This document shows, piece after piece, positions 8,731 through 19,218 of a stretch of DNA of 64,000 bases; the stretch's first letter is position 1, and every line of letters starts with the position of its first letter. The DNA is from Roseicyclus sp. (GTDB lineage Bacteria > Pseudomonadota > Alphaproteobacteria > Rhodobacterales > Rhodobacteraceae): the NCBI GenBank assembly GCA_018401385.1, contig JAGYKZ010000001.1:1-64000 (forward strand), given 5' to 3'. The notes under the pieces were generated by a model, which was not told where the DNA came from, ran no database searches, and saw only the letters and a list, made by a program, of their open reading frames with translations. The position numbers and the translations under genes are program-made.

Positions 8731-9639
8731 TTACTGTGCCGCCGCCCGCATCGACATCAGATCATTCAGAAAATCACCAAATTCATCACAAAGATCAGGA
8801 CGCGAGAGGCCGAATGCCACGGTCGCTTGCAAGAACCCCGATTTGGAGCCGCAATCATAGCGCTGCCCTTTGAAGCGATAGCCATACACATTGTTGGAAT
8901 TTTCAATTTCCTGCGCAATTGCATCGGTCAATTGAATCTCACCGCCTTTGCCCGATTTGATCTTGTTCAAATTGCTCATGATGTCAGGTGTCAGGATATA
9001 CCGCCCAATCACGGCAAGATTTGACGGGGCTTCTTTGGCGGCGGGCTTTTCAACCATGCCTTTCACGGAAACCAAATCACCAATGTTTTGTGCCGCTTTC
9101 TGAACATCCAAAATCCCATAAGCCGAGGCCTTATCGGCGGGCACTTCCATGGCAGCAACCATATTGCCGCCCGTTTCCGCATGGGCCTCCACCATTTGCT
9201 GCAAGCACGGTGTTTCAGCGGCAATCACATCATCGGGCAGGATCACGGCGAAGGGTTCGTTTGCAATCAAGCGCCGCGCACACCAAACCGCATGACCCAA
9301 ACCCAAAGGACGGTTCTGACGCAGATAGGCGATGGCACCACTGTCCATATTGGTGCTTTTCAGCAGCTCCAGAAGATCTGTCTTATCCTTGCGGCGCAGG
9401 GTCGATTCAAGCTCGGGCGAATGGTCAAAATAATCCTCAAGTGCGCTTTTCCCGCGCGAGGTAACAAAGATGAATTCCTTAATCCCCGCGGCACGCGCTT
9501 CATCAATGGCATATTGGATCAAAGGACGATCCACCAAGGTCATGATCTCTTTGGGGATTGATTTCGTTGCGGGCAAAAACCGCGTGCCCAATCCCGCAAC
9601 TGGAAAAATTGCTTTTGTAATTTTTTTCTTCATCTTCAT
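8731..9639 (-). CDS. galU: UTP-glucose-1-phosphate uridylyltransferase
   Basis: GalU makes UDP-glucose from UTP and glucose-1-phosphate, a donor for surface polysaccharides. The nucleotidyltransferase signature AIFPVAGLGTRFLPATKSIPKEI is near the start (residues ~9-31), followed by the VDRPLIQYAIDEA block and VILPDDVIA. Length is ~302 residues. The start was placed at the ATG giving MKMKKKITKA; the next ATG at 9633 is equally possible. The longer upstream frame is non-coding in character. It lies among glycosyltransferase genes, which fits its role. Confidence 0.94.
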   Translation of the reverse strand: MKMKKKITKAIFPVAGLGTRFLPATKSIPKEIMTLVDRPLIQYAIDEARAAGIKEFIFVTSRGKSALEDYFDHSPELESTLRRKDKTDLLELLKSTNMDSGAIAYLRQNRPLGLGHAVWCARRLIANEPFAVILPDDVIAAETPCLQQMVEAHAETGGNMVAAMEVPADKASAYGILDVQKAAQNIGDLVSVKGMVEKPAAKEAPSNLAVIGRYILTPDIMSNLNKIKSGKGGEIQLTDAIAQEIENSNNVYGYRFKGQRYDCGSKSGFLQATVAFGLSRPDLCDEFGDFLNDLMSMRAAAQ

Positions 9640-9772
9640 TCTCTCTGGCCAATATACACAATCCAAGCCCAAAGACGCCGCCGCCTTACCCCACTTGGTC
9701 TGTCTCATAGATTTCTGTAGCGAATTTTCTGTGCAAATCATAGAGGCGAGATGTGCCAATAACGGCACACAT

Positions 9773-10960
9773 TTATCCGCGCCGCGCCGCCACATTTTGC
9801 CATTCGATTGCAAAACGGGTCGCATGGGACCATGGGACAAAAGGGGCTTGGTTTCGATCTGATCGGCCGAAAAGACCACCGACCTGCTCCCAGTATCCGT
9901 CTGGATGGAACCGCACCTGATGCGGGACGATTGTGGGATGGAACAAAAAAAGGGATGTCACGCGCCCCGCCATTGCCGCGACGGCGGCCTGTTGACGAAG
10001 GGCGCGGCGCGCCCACCAGCTTCCCGACAAAGCGACAGGAGGTTGGGTGATATCTTGACGAAGCGGTTGAAAGGGGGGCGGGTTTTCAAAGCGCTTACGC
10101 AAAACGGATGCACGATTCTGGCCCGCCGAAAATCCCGCGCGCAGCTCCGCCATAAGCGGCGCGACACGCAAGGGCGACAAATCCCCCTGCAAAACGAACC
10201 GCGCCAAGCGCCGTCTTTGCGCCTTTTCAAATTGCAACATTGCATCGTTACGCCCTTGCTCAGGACCATAGCGATGCAGATACTGCACATAGCTTGCGCC
10301 AATGTCGAAAAAACTCTTTGGCGCACGGCGGGCAGATCGGCGGGGGCTTGCCGCAAACCCATGATGGATCAGTGGCGCATCGACAAAACGGGTTTTGTAA
10401 CCTGCGGTCTGTAACCGCGTGGCCATATCCGTGTCATCATACAGAAAATGAAAGGCTTCGTCGAACCCGCCCAAATCCCGCAATATTTCGGCTCTAAACA
10501 GCATATTCGTGCCGTGAAATTTGCGGATGGCCCCTGGCTGCATTGGCGCATCAAACCCATGTTGGTCGACCGATTGGTCCGCCCATTGGACCGACAGCCC
10601 ATTGCGGCCGAGGACCGTGCCCGTCACCGCCCCAAACCCATGTCTATCCGCTTCGGATATCATGATTGACAGCCATCGCGGCTCCGCCACGGCATCATCA
10701 TCCATAAAGGCGATATAATCACCAGAAGCACGATCAATACCCAGATTGCGTGCGGCTGATATATTTTGTTTTTCATACAAAACACATTTGATCCGATCCG
10801 CGAAAGGAAGCGTCCGAACAGCATCCAATCCAGCCGCATCGGCCACAATCACAAGTTCAAAATCACGATGCGTTTGGTAATATATGGACAGAGCTGCGCG
10901 GCGCAGCAGCGCAGCGCGAGAATGGCTGACGACAATCACGCTGGCGCGTGGGGCATTCAT
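9773..10960 (-). CDS. Glycosyltransferase family 2
   Basis: This 395-residue protein has a GT-A domain: ASVIVVSHSRAALLRRAALS at residues ~6-25, NISAARNLGIDRASGDYIAF, the DDD acidic motif in FMDDDAVAEPRW, and the acceptor-side signature FDEAFHFLYDDTDMATRLQTAG. About 150 C-terminal residues extend beyond the catalytic domain and are unassigned. The acceptor is unknown. Its start overlaps the kdsB stop by 4 bp, so kdsB and this gene are probably co-transcribed. About 130 bp separate it from galU. Confidence 0.87.
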   Translation of the reverse strand: MNAPRASVIVVSHSRAALLRRAALSIYYQTHRDFELVIVADAAGLDAVRTLPFADRIKCVLYEKQNISAARNLGIDRASGDYIAFMDDDAVAEPRWLSIMISEADRHGFGAVTGTVLGRNGLSVQWADQSVDQHGFDAPMQPGAIRKFHGTNMLFRAEILRDLGGFDEAFHFLYDDTDMATRLQTAGYKTRFVDAPLIHHGFAASPRRSARRAPKSFFDIGASYVQYLHRYGPEQGRNDAMLQFEKAQRRRLARFVLQGDLSPLRVAPLMAELRAGFSAGQNRASVLRKRFENPPPFQPLRQDITQPPVALSGSWWARRALRQQAAVAAMAGRVTSLFLFHPTIVPHQVRFHPDGYWEQVGGLFGRSDRNQAPFVPWSHATRFAIEWQNVAARRG

Positions 10961-11757
10961 TCCTGCGCCATCTCCGCAAGCATCGCTTCGATGCGCGGCA
11001 CGTCTTCAGGATTGTTCAATTCCCAAAACTTGCGGCCGCGCGCCTCCACCTCGACACAAAGGACACGGCGCCCCGACTCAAGAAAACGAAGTTGCTCCAA
11101 CCCCTCAAGCGTCTCCAATGGGCCAGTCGGCCAGGTCGGGTAAGCCAGAAGCGCCTCAGGCCGATAGGCATAAACGCCGACATGATGAAAAACGGGGGTT
11201 TGGGAGAGGTGATCTGGCATATAGCCTGTGTAGGGGATCACCTCCTTGGAGAAATAAAGCGCCTGATGCGCACCGCCAAACACAGCAGTCGTGCCGCCCA
11301 CGCGCCCTGCTATGCGATCCGCTTTGAAGGCCGTCAATGTCTCCGCGTCACAGCGCAAAACGGGGGTGGCGATATCCGCCAATGGATCCGCGCGCAGCCC
11401 CGTGATGAGTTCTTCCAGGAACCAAGCTGGGGTCAACGGCGCATCACCTTGCAGGTTCACCACCATTTCCACAGATTGGTTCAGGTTGTGAAGCGCCTCG
11501 GCGCAGCGCTCCGTGCCGTTTGCGCAATCGGGGGACGTCATCACAACCTCCGCGCCAAAGGCGGACGCGGCATCGCGAATGCGTTCATCATCCGTGGCCA
11601 CATATATCGCATCAAAACCCGAAACCGCAGCTGCGGCGCGCCAACTGCGCTCGATCAGGCTCATGGATTTGCCCGAAGCCCCGCGCAAATGCACCAATGG
11701 CTTACCTGGATAGCGCGAGGATTGATAGCGCGCGGGGATGACACAGATCACACTCAT
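10957..11757 (-). CDS. kdsB: 3-deoxy-manno-octulosonate cytidylyltransferase (CMP-Kdo synthetase)
   Basis: KdsB activates Kdo as CMP-Kdo for lipid A core or Kdo-linked capsule. The 266-residue product begins VICVIPARYQSSRYPGKPLV and carries VATDDERIRDAA, the NGTERCAEA segment and VVNLQGDAPL, all characteristic of the family. Length is slightly above average. It overlaps the cysQ stop and the downstream glycosyltransferase start by 4 bp each, forming a tight leftward run cysQ-kdsB-GT2. Confidence 0.92.
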   Translation of the reverse strand: MSVICVIPARYQSSRYPGKPLVHLRGASGKSMSLIERSWRAAAAVSGFDAIYVATDDERIRDAASAFGAEVVMTSPDCANGTERCAEALHNLNQSVEMVVNLQGDAPLTPAWFLEELITGLRADPLADIATPVLRCDAETLTAFKADRIAGRVGGTTAVFGGAHQALYFSKEVIPYTGYMPDHLSQTPVFHHVGVYAYRPEALLAYPTWPTGPLETLEGLEQLRFLESGRRVLCVEVEARGRKFWELNNPEDVPRIEAMLAEMAQE

Positions 11758-12551
11758 GGTTCGATCAGCTCCACCTTGGGCGCATATGCGATGAAATGGC
11801 CGTTTTCAAACCCGGGCTTGCCATAGCGAAACTCTCTATGGTTTGCAAAATGCACCATCCGTCCACCCGCACCACGCAACACCGCATCCCCCGCAGCCGT
11901 ATCCCATTCCATCGTGCGGCCAAGCCGTGGATAGAAATCCGCTTCGCCCGATGCCACCAAACAGAATTTCAGTGACGATCCGGCGCTGCGCAATTCGGCG
12001 ACATCATAAGCGCTGATATAGGCATCTGTCGCCGCATCGCGATGGGATTTTGAGGCCACAACCCGCAATGCACTGTTGTCGGATTCAGCCACGGAAATCA
12101 CGGCCCGATCCCCGATTTTATCTTGGTCGAATGGGCCAATCTCCTCAACGGACACACCATCGGCACGGGTGTAAAACAGCCGATGTTGTGCAGGGGCGTA
12201 GACCACGCCGCGTATGGGGCGACCCTGGATGACCAAGGCAATATTCACCGTGAAATCGCCGCGGCGTTGGACAAATTCCTTGGTGCCATCGAGCGGGTCA
12301 ACGATTATGAAATCCTCCAGGGTTTGACCATGCGTCTCGGCCTGCTCCTCGGTGACGAGCGCGATATCAGGGAATGCCGCGCGCAAGCCCGCCGCGATAT
12401 AGGCATCTGCCGCTTTATCAGCGCGGGTCACGGGGCTATCATCCGCTTTGGTTTCAACGCCCATGTCATCGGCCGCATAAATTTCCATGATGCGTGCACC
12501 CGCGCCTAGGGCAAGCCGCCGAAACTCAGTCTCGATCCGTTCAAAATCCAT
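11754..12551 (-). CDS. cysQ: 3'(2'),5'-bisphosphate nucleotidase
   Basis: CysQ removes the 3' phosphate of PAP formed in sulfate assimilation and belongs to the inositol monophosphatase superfamily. The two metal-site signatures are clear: the DPLDGTKEF block at residues ~86-94 and WDTAAGDAVLRGAGGR near residue 220. The start used is MDFERIETEF; an upstream in-frame ATG at 12569 would add six residues. It heads the leftward cysQ-kdsB-GT2 run. In this position a phosphatase acting on sulfated or phosphorylated sugar intermediates is possible but not shown. Confidence 0.88.
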   Translation of the reverse strand: MDFERIETEFRRLALGAGARIMEIYAADDMGVETKADDSPVTRADKAADAYIAAGLRAAFPDIALVTEEQAETHGQTLEDFIIVDPLDGTKEFVQRRGDFTVNIALVIQGRPIRGVVYAPAQHRLFYTRADGVSVEEIGPFDQDKIGDRAVISVAESDNSALRVVASKSHRDAATDAYISAYDVAELRSAGSSLKFCLVASGEADFYPRLGRTMEWDTAAGDAVLRGAGGRMVHFANHREFRYGKPGFENGHFIAYAPKVELIEP

Positions 12552-12678
12552 AATTTCGTAAATTCCCAATGCGAGATTGCCTTAAAACTCAGAATTCGGT
12601 TATCCTAACCCCACGGCGCAGGGCAAGGAAATCTCTCCTTGAAGCCTGACCAATACATATGGATCAAGGCCAGCATCC

Positions 12679-13500
12679 ATGTTCGAAGCAAGACATACCT
12701 CCTCGATGGGGCGCAGTATATTACAAATGGCTGAGGTGACCTATCACGCCTCGGTTCAAAAGGTGCGTTCTTCCCACAGAAATGCTGTCGTTGCGATTAT
12801 GATCAGCATCTTGCAAGCGGTCATGTTTGTCGGTGGCTTTTATCTGATGTTTCATTTCATCGGCGCACGCGAAGCCAAATTGCGCGGCGATTTTATGATG
12901 TATCTGTTGTCGGGCATATACCTCTACCTGTGCCATATCCGCGCCGTTTCTGCGGTATCGGGCGCCGAAGCGGGCGTGTCTTCGCTGATGCAACATGGCC
13001 CGATGAATCCCATTGTGGCGATTTTGTCGGCTATGATATCGGCCTTCTATGTTCAAACGATCTCGCTTTTGGTGATCCTCTTTGCCCTTCATACCTTCAA
13101 CGGCACGGTGACATTTCACAATTGGAAAGCCGCGCTCATGATTTACCTCTTGGTGTGGTTCTCGGGCTTTGGGGTGGGGCTGGTGCTGCGGGCCATTCGG
13201 CCATGGTCGCCCGAAGTCGCGCGATTTATCCAACAGGCCTATATTCGGATCAACATGATCGCTTCGGGCAAAATGTTTGTCGCCAATATGGTGCCCGGCT
13301 TCATCATCTCTATGTTTGACTGGAACCCATTGTTTCATATTGTCGACCAGATGCGAGGTGCCATGTTTGTGAATTATTTTCCACATCACACCTCTTGGAC
13401 CTATCCGCTCTATGTCTGCTTCGGATTGATGATCATCGGCCTGATGGCCGAATTCTTTACCAACAAACGGGCCTCCTTGTCATGGGATATGGGGCGCTAG
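12679..13500 (+). CDS. ABC-2 type polysaccharide export permease
   Basis: The 273-residue membrane protein resembles KpsM/RfbA-type ABC-2 permeases that export capsule or O-antigen. About six hydrophobic segments are visible, the first at residues ~38-62 (VVAIMISILQAVMFVGGFY). The WNPLFHIVDQMRGAMF motif near residues 215-230 is typical of these permeases. No ATPase gene is adjacent: upstream is the divergent cysQ and downstream is dnaK. The partner ATPase must therefore be encoded elsewhere or have been lost. Confidence 0.85.
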   Translation: MFEARHTSSMGRSILQMAEVTYHASVQKVRSSHRNAVVAIMISILQAVMFVGGFYLMFHFIGAREAKLRGDFMMYLLSGIYLYLCHIRAVSAVSGAEAGVSSLMQHGPMNPIVAILSAMISAFYVQTISLLVILFALHTFNGTVTFHNWKAALMIYLLVWFSGFGVGLVLRAIRPWSPEVARFIQQAYIRINMIASGKMFVANMVPGFIISMFDWNPLFHIVDQMRGAMFVNYFPHHTSWTYPLYVCFGLMIIGLMAEFFTNKRASLSWDMGR

Positions 13501-13555
13501 ACCCCATAATTGCGCCAATCACAGCAGTCTTGGGCAAATTGCTGGGGCTGCCCTG

Positions 13556-13584
13556 CTTGCAGGGGCGCATTGCCCTGCCTATAT
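13556..13584 (+). promoter_or_regulatory. Probable heat-shock (RpoH) promoter of dnaK
   Basis: CTTGC at 13556-13560 and CTATAT at 13579-13584 are separated by 18 bp and resemble the alphaproteobacterial RpoH consensus (CTTG / CTATAT class). The site lies 105 bp before the dnaK start. The -35 element overlaps a perfect palindrome, CCCTGC-TT-GCAGGG (13551-13564). No CIRCE element (TTAGCACTC-N9-GAGTGCTAA) is present, so HrcA probably does not act here. Confidence 0.5.
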
Positions 13585-13688
13585 AGCGTGCGAAACAGGC
13601 TGATTGACACAGCCACAATTGACGCGATGGCGGAGCCGATATCGGGCCTTCATCGCCTGTTCGCTTGAAGAAAAAGGGACCTGATAAA

Positions 13689-15587
13689 ATGGCAAAAGTA
13701 ATTGGCATTGACCTTGGCACGACCAACTCCTGCGTTGCGATTATGGATGGCGCGCAACCGCGCGTGATCGAAAATTCCGAAGGCGCGCGCACAACCCCCT
13801 CGATTGTTGGCTATACGGATGACGAGCGTTTGGTTGGCCAATCCGCAAAACGCCAAGCGGTGACCAACCCCGAAAACACAATTTTCGCGGTCAAGCGTCT
13901 GGTTGGCCGCAGGCTGACCGATGCCGAGGTGGAAAAGGACAAGAACCTTGTCCCCTACAAGATCATTGACGGTGGCAATGGTGACGCATGGGTCGAAGTA
14001 AAGGGCGAGAAATTCAGCCCCAGCCAGATTTCCGCGCAAATCCTGACCAAAATGAAGGAAACCGCCGAAAATTACTTGGGCGAGGATGTGACCCAAGCGG
14101 TGATCACGGTGCCTGCTTATTTCAATGACGCGCAGCGCCAAGCCACCAAAGACGCGGGCAAAATCGCGGGTCTTGAGGTCTTGCGCATCATCAACGAGCC
14201 AACCGCCGCAGCGCTGGCCTATGGTTTGGATAAAAAGGACAGCAAAACCATCGCGGTCTATGACCTTGGCGGCGGCACGTTCGACATCACCATTCTTGAG
14301 ATTGACGATGGTCTGTTCGAGGTGAAATCCACCAATGGGGATACCTTCCTTGGTGGTGAAGACTTCGACATGGCGATTGTGAATTACCTCGCGCAGGAAT
14401 TCAAAAAGGAAAACAATGTCGATCTGACCCAAGACAAGATGGCGCTTCAGCGTCTCAAGGAAGCGGCAGAAAAAGCGAAGATCGAGCTTTCTTCCGCGAC
14501 TCAGACCGAGATCAACCAGCCGTTCATCTCGATGGGCGCGAATGGTCAACCTTTGCACCTTGTTCTGAAGCTGACCCGCGCGAAATTGGAAAGCCTGGTG
14601 GGTGATCTGATCAAACGCTCACTCAAGCCCTGTCAGGCGGCCCTAAAGGATGCTGGCCTGTCAAAAGGCGACATTGACGAGGTCGTTTTGGTGGGCGGGA
14701 TGACCCGAATGCCCAAAGTGATCGAAGAAGTGTCCAACTTCTTTGGCAAAGAACCCCATAAGGGCGTGAACCCAGACGAGGTTGTGGCCATGGGTGCTGC
14801 GATCCAAGCCGGCGTTTTGCAGGGTGACGTAAAGGATGTCGTCCTTCTGGATGTCACCCCACTCAGCCTTGGGATTGAGACCTTGGGCGGTGTGTTCACC
14901 CGTCTGATTGACCGCAACACAACCATCCCAACCAAGAAAAGCCAGATTTTCTCGACCGCCGAGGACAATCAAAACGCGGTAACAATCCGCGTCTTCCAAG
15001 GCGAGCGGGAAATGGCCGCGGATAACAAGATGCTGGGCCAGTTCAATCTGGAGAACATCCCACCCGCGCCACGCGGAATGCCGCAGATCGAAGTGACATT
15101 CGATATTGACGCAAACGGGATTGTGTCGGTTTCGGCCAAAGATAAGGGCACGGGTAAGGAGCAGAAAATCACGATCCAAGCTTCGGGTGGCCTCAGCGAT
15201 GAGGATATCGAGCGGATGATCAAAGAGGCGGAAGAGAATTCAGATGCCGATAAAGAGCGCAAGGAATTGGTGGAAACCAAAAACCAAGCGGAAAGCCTGA
15301 TCCACTCGACCCAAAAATCCCTAGAGGAACATTCGGATAAGGTTGACCCGACCACGGTTGAGGCAATCGAACTGGCCATCAAGAACCTGGAGGAGCAGAT
15401 CGCAACCGATGATGCGGGCAAGATCAAATCTGGCATCCAGAACGTGACCGAAGCCGCGATGAAACTGGGCGAGGCGATTTACAAAGCCCAAGCCGAAGAC
15501 GGTGAAGGCGATGACGAACCGTCTGGCGTGGACGATGATATCGTGGACGCAGATTTTGAAGATTTGGACGATAGAAAGCGCTCCTGA
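13689..15587 (+). CDS. dnaK: Molecular chaperone DnaK (Hsp70)
   Basis: The 632-residue product is a full-length cytoplasmic Hsp70. Visible motifs are the N-terminal phosphate-binding [16 protein letters not shown], the second phosphate motif [12 protein letters not shown], the adenosine motif [13 protein letters not shown], the linker region [18 protein letters not shown] and an acidic C-terminal tail ending in [10 protein letters not shown] used the ATG at 13689 ([10 protein letters not shown]); the open frame begins eight codons earlier. It is followed by dnaJ after 76 bp containing a hairpin. Unlike its neighbour dnaJ, the frame is intact. Confidence 0.98.
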   Translation: MAKVIGIDLGTTNSCVAIMDGAQPRVIENSEGARTTPSIVGYTDDERLVGQSAKRQAVTNPENTIFAVKRLVGRRLTDAEVEKDKNLVPYKIIDGGNGDAWVEVKGEKFSPSQISAQILTKMKETAENYLGEDVTQAVITVPAYFNDAQRQATKDAGKIAGLEVLRIINEPTAAALAYGLDKKDSKTIAVYDLGGGTFDITILEIDDGLFEVKSTNGDTFLGGEDFDMAIVNYLAQEFKKENNVDLTQDKMALQRLKEAAEKAKIELSSATQTEINQPFISMGANGQPLHLVLKLTRAKLESLVGDLIKRSLKPCQAALKDAGLSKGDIDEVVLVGGMTRMPKVIEEVSNFFGKEPHKGVNPDEVVAMGAAIQAGVLQGDVKDVVLLDVTPLSLGIETLGGVFTRLIDRNTTIPTKKSQIFSTAEDNQNAVTIRVFQGEREMAADNKMLGQFNLENIPPAPRGMPQIEVTFDIDANGIVSVSAKDKGTGKEQKITIQASGGLSDEDIERMIKEAEENSDADKERKELVETKNQAESLIHSTQKSLEEHSDKVDPTTVEAIELAIKNLEEQIATDDAGKIKSGIQNVTEAAMKLGEAIYKAQAEDGEGDDEPSGVDDDIVDADFEDLDDRKRS

Positions 15588-15607
15588 TCGGGAAAACTGA
15601 TCCCGTT

Positions 15608-15637
15608 AGACCAGCTGGGGCGCGCCTTGGCTGGTCT
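15608..15637 (+). terminator. Hairpin between dnaK and dnaJ (partial terminator or stabiliser)
   Basis: AGACCAGC (15608-15615) pairs perfectly with GCTGGTCT (15630-15637) around a 14-base loop. Only a very short T run follows, so it would be a weak terminator at best. It could lower dnaJ transcription relative to dnaK or protect the dnaK 3' end. Confidence 0.45.
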
Positions 15638-15663
15638 TTGCGTTAAGGAAAGGGTGTTTACCG

Positions 15664-16806
15664 ATGTCGAAGCGCGATTATTACGATGTTCTGGGTGTGG
15701 CGCGCGGCGCCTCGCCCGAAGAAATCAAGAAAGCCTATCGTCAGAAAGCAAAAGAGCTTCATCCAGACCGCAATTCAGATAATCCGAATGCGGAAGCCCA
15801 GTTCAAAGAAGCAAATGAGGCCTATGAAGTCTTGAAGGATGCCGACAAGAAGGCGGCCTATGATCGATTTGGTCACGCTGCTTTTGATGGTGGTATGGCA
15901 GGTGGTCCGCGCGCGGGTGGTCCACACGCGGGCGGTGATTTTGCCAGTGCCTTTTCTGACGTGTTCGAAGATCTTTTGGCGATTTCATGGGCGGGGCGGT
16001 CCCGTGGCGGCCGACAGCGCAGCACGCGCGGATCTGACCTGCGTTACAATATGCGGATTACCTTGGAAGAGGCCTATTCGGGCTTTAGCCGCGAGATCAC
16101 CGTGCCGACCGCCGTAACCTGCTCAAGCTGTTTGGGCAGCGGATCGGAAGGCGGATCGGAGCCTGTCACCTGCCCCACCTGTTCAGGCATGGGCAAAGTC
16201 CGTGCGCAACAGGGGTTCTTTACAGTCGAACGCAGCTGTCCAACCTGTTCGGGTGTGGGTCAGATCGTCAAAAACCCCTGTCGGACCTGTGGTGGTGCAG
16301 GCCGTGAGCAAAGGACCGCCATCTGTCGATCAAAGTGCCCGGGGGCGTGAAACGGGCACGCGCATTCGCCGATCAGGTGAGGGCGAAGCAGGACTGCGCG
16401 GCGGCCCTGCGGGCGATCTTTATATTTTCATCGAAGTGGCGGAGCATCCCATTTTCAAACGGGATGGGGTCGATTTATATTGCCGCGTTCCTGTGTCCAT
16501 GGTCACCGCCGCATTAGGGGGCGATGTCGAGGGTGCCCTGTATTGATGGTGGTCGCAGCCGTGTCAAAGTCGCCGAAGGCGCGCAATCAGGGCGGCAAAT
16601 GCGTCTGCGCGGCAAAGGTATGCCCGCGCTGCGGGCAATGGCACGGGCGATATGTATATCGAATTGGCGCTTGAGACACCTGTGAACCTGAATGCCGAGC
16701 AAAAAGACCTGCTGCACAGTTTGAGGACAGCCTGAACAAGGAAACAGCCCCATGCGTCAGGGTTTTTCGACAAGGTCAAAAGCTTTTTGATGATCTAAAA
16801 AACTAG
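15664..16806 (+). CDS. dnaJ: Molecular chaperone DnaJ (Hsp40), many indels
   Basis: DnaJ is the co-chaperone of DnaK. The J domain ([20 protein letters not shown] and the LHPDRN tripeptide region), a Gly-rich linker and all four zinc-finger repeats ([32 protein letters not shown]) are present. From about 15975 the reading frame changes at least seven times (near 15975, 16000, 16305, 16350, 16520, 16640 and 16720-16750). The expected C-terminal protein is still readable piecewise: [20 protein letters not shown], and a final frame ending FFDDLKN at the TAG 16804-16806. That much retained sequence with so many one-base shifts suggests sequencing error rather than decay. Confidence 0.85.
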
Positions 16807-16811
16807 AGGAA

Positions 16812-16834
16812 GCCCCGCAATCGCGGGGGTTTTC
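16812..16834 (+). terminator. Rho-independent terminator after dnaJ
   Basis: CCCCGC (16813-16818) pairs with GCGGGG (16823-16828) across a 4-base loop and is followed by GTTTTC. It lies 6 bp after the dnaJ stop. The T-rich tail runs into the convergent maeB stop codon at 16835, so the element separates two convergent genes. Confidence 0.75.
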
Positions 16835-19098
16835 TTATTTTCCGATTTCACAGGCCGCCATGACCGCCATGTTTAAAATGTCATTTGCGGTGGACACGGT
16901 CGAACAGATTTGAACGGGACGATCAGGACCAGTCAAAATTGGCCCAATGACGGTGGCCCCTGCCATTTCCTGCATCAACTTGACAGAAATGGAGGCTGAA
17001 TGGCGCGCGGGAACCACCAATACATTGGCAGGGCCTGAAAGCTTGCAGAATGGATATTGCAGCATCACATCGCGATTCAACGCCACATCCACGGCCATTT
17101 CACCGTCAAACTCGAAATCCACCCCTTCGCGAGCCAAAATTGCGGGTGCATCACCCATTTTTGCCGCGCGTTCCGGATGCACGGGATAGCCGAAGGTCGA
17201 GAAACTGACGAAGGCCACACGCGGCTCAAGCCCCAAAATGCGTGCAACGCTGGCTGCACGTTTGGCGATAAGCGCAGATCTTTGGCCTCGGGCCATTCGT
17301 GGACAAACGTGTCGCCCACCAAAACAACGCGGCCCTTGAGCATCATTACAGTTATACCAACGGCCCCATCTTTGGCGCTGGCATCAAAGACATGATTGAT
17401 CAATCCCAGAACATGAGCCGATTTTCGGGTCGCGCCTGTAACCAAACCGTCCCCGTGACCATGGGCCAGCATCAGCGCCGAGAAAACATGGCGATCACGT
17501 GCCGCTAAACGATGAATATCGTGGCGATCAAAGCCTTTTCTTTGCAAGCGATTGTATAGAAACTCCTTATACACCTCCAAATGGCGGGTTTTAGCGGCGT
17601 TGATGATCTCCAATTCACGAACTGCATCCGCAAGACCCGCGGCGGTGAGCTTCTCCGCCACATCTGCCTCGCGCCCCACAACCAAGGCCTTGCCCAAACC
17701 ATTGCGTTGATAGGCAACGGCGGCGCGCAGAACACGAATATCATCCCCTTCGGCAAAGATCATGCGGGCCTGCGCGTTGCGTGCCCGGGCGTAAATACCT
17801 TGCATGATCGATGAGGTCGGATCCATCCGCGCCTGCAAGTCCTTTGCGTAAGCATCCAGATCCAAAATTGGGCGCCGCGCCGCGCCCGTATCCATGCCCG
17901 CGCGCGCCACAGCAGGCGGGATGGTATAGATCAAACGCGGATCAAACGGGGTCGGAATGATGTAATCTCGGCCAAAAGACAGTTTTTCACCATAGGCCAT
18001 GGCGACCTCATCTGGCACATCCTCGCGGGCGAGTTCCGCCAAGGCGCGCGCACAGGCGATTTTCATGTCATCATTAATGGCGCGCGCATGGATATCCAGC
18101 GCGCCTCGGAACAAATAAGGAAAACCCAGAACATTGTTGACCTGATTGGGGTAATCGCTGCGCCCCGTGGCCACAATCGCATCGGGGCGCACCTCATGCG
18201 CTTCTTCAGGGGTGATTTCTGGATCGGGGTTGGCCATCGCAAAAATCACCGGGTTTTCCGCCATGGATTTTACCATATCCTGAGTCACCGCCCCTTTGGC
18301 CGAAACCCCAAGGAAGACATCCGCGCCACGCATCGCATCCTCAAGGCTCCGCAATTCCGTCTTTACCGCATGGGCCGATTTCCATTGGTTCATCCCTTCG
18401 GTGCGGCCTTGATAGACCACGCCCTTGGTGTCGCAAATAATGCAGTTTTGGTGCTGCGCACCCATGGATTTCAGCAACTCAAGGCAGGCGATCCCCGCTG
18501 CGCCCGCCCCGTTCAGCACGATGCGCACATCCTCGATCTTTTTGCCTGTCAAATGCAGCGCATTGATCAAGCCCGCAGCACAGATCACGGCCGTCCCATG
18601 TTGGTCATCATGGAAGACGGGAATATCCATATCCTCCTTCAGACGCTGTTCAATCATGAAACATTCAGGTGCCTTGATGTCTTCAAGGTTGATGCCACCA
18701 AAGGTCGGGCCCATGAGGCGCACAGCATTGACAAATTCATCGACATCTTCGGTGGCAAGCTCGATATCAATCGAGTTGATATCGGCAAAGCGTTTAAACA
18801 GAACCGCCTTCCCCTCCATCACGGGTTTAGAGGCAAGCGCACCAAGATTGCCCAGCCCCAAAACCGCTGTCCCATTCGAGATGACGGCAACCAAATTGCC
18901 CTTGGTGGTGTAATCATAGGCGGTTTCTGGGTTTTGCGCGATGACTTCGCAGGGGACGGCCACACCAGGCGAATAGGCAAGGCTGAGATCCCGTTGGGTC
19001 GACATCGCGGTGGACGCAGAAATGTCGATCTTACCGGGACGGGGTTCCAGGTGATAGGCCAGAGCCTCCTCCCGCGTGACCTTTGGTTTATTTGCCAT
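16835..19098 (-). CDS. maeB: NADP-dependent malic enzyme with phosphotransacetylase-like domain (one frameshift)
   Basis: MaeB decarboxylates malate to pyruvate with NADP+. The product (~755 residues joined) starts [24 protein letters not shown]. It has the malic enzyme domain ([30 protein letters not shown], the Rossmann [13 protein letters not shown]) and a C-terminal phosphotransacetylase-like domain that is regulatory in this family. The frame breaks near 17285 after [11 protein letters not shown]; the remaining ~150 residues continue in another frame from [20 protein letters not shown] to the stop. One small indel explains this. Confidence 0.9.
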
Positions 19099-19218
19099 AA
19101 AAATCGCCTCCTCTTTTCTTCCGTTTACAATCCCTTTCGCGTGGCGACAACGCATCTCTTTTGTCCCTTCAATCCATGTCAGAGAGGCATTAGGCTAGGA
19201 TCAAAGAAGGGGGCAGAT

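Noticed and set aside
9640..9879. 80-codon N-terminal extension of galU
   Set aside because: The family N-terminus begins at MKMKKKITKAIFPVAG; upstream residues resemble non-coding DNA and overlap the preceding gene's end.
18088..19218. Long plus-strand open frame running up to the mutS start
   Set aside because: It lies antisense over maeB, with a His/Arg-rich translation and no recognisable domain. Only its last part, from 19219, is mutS.
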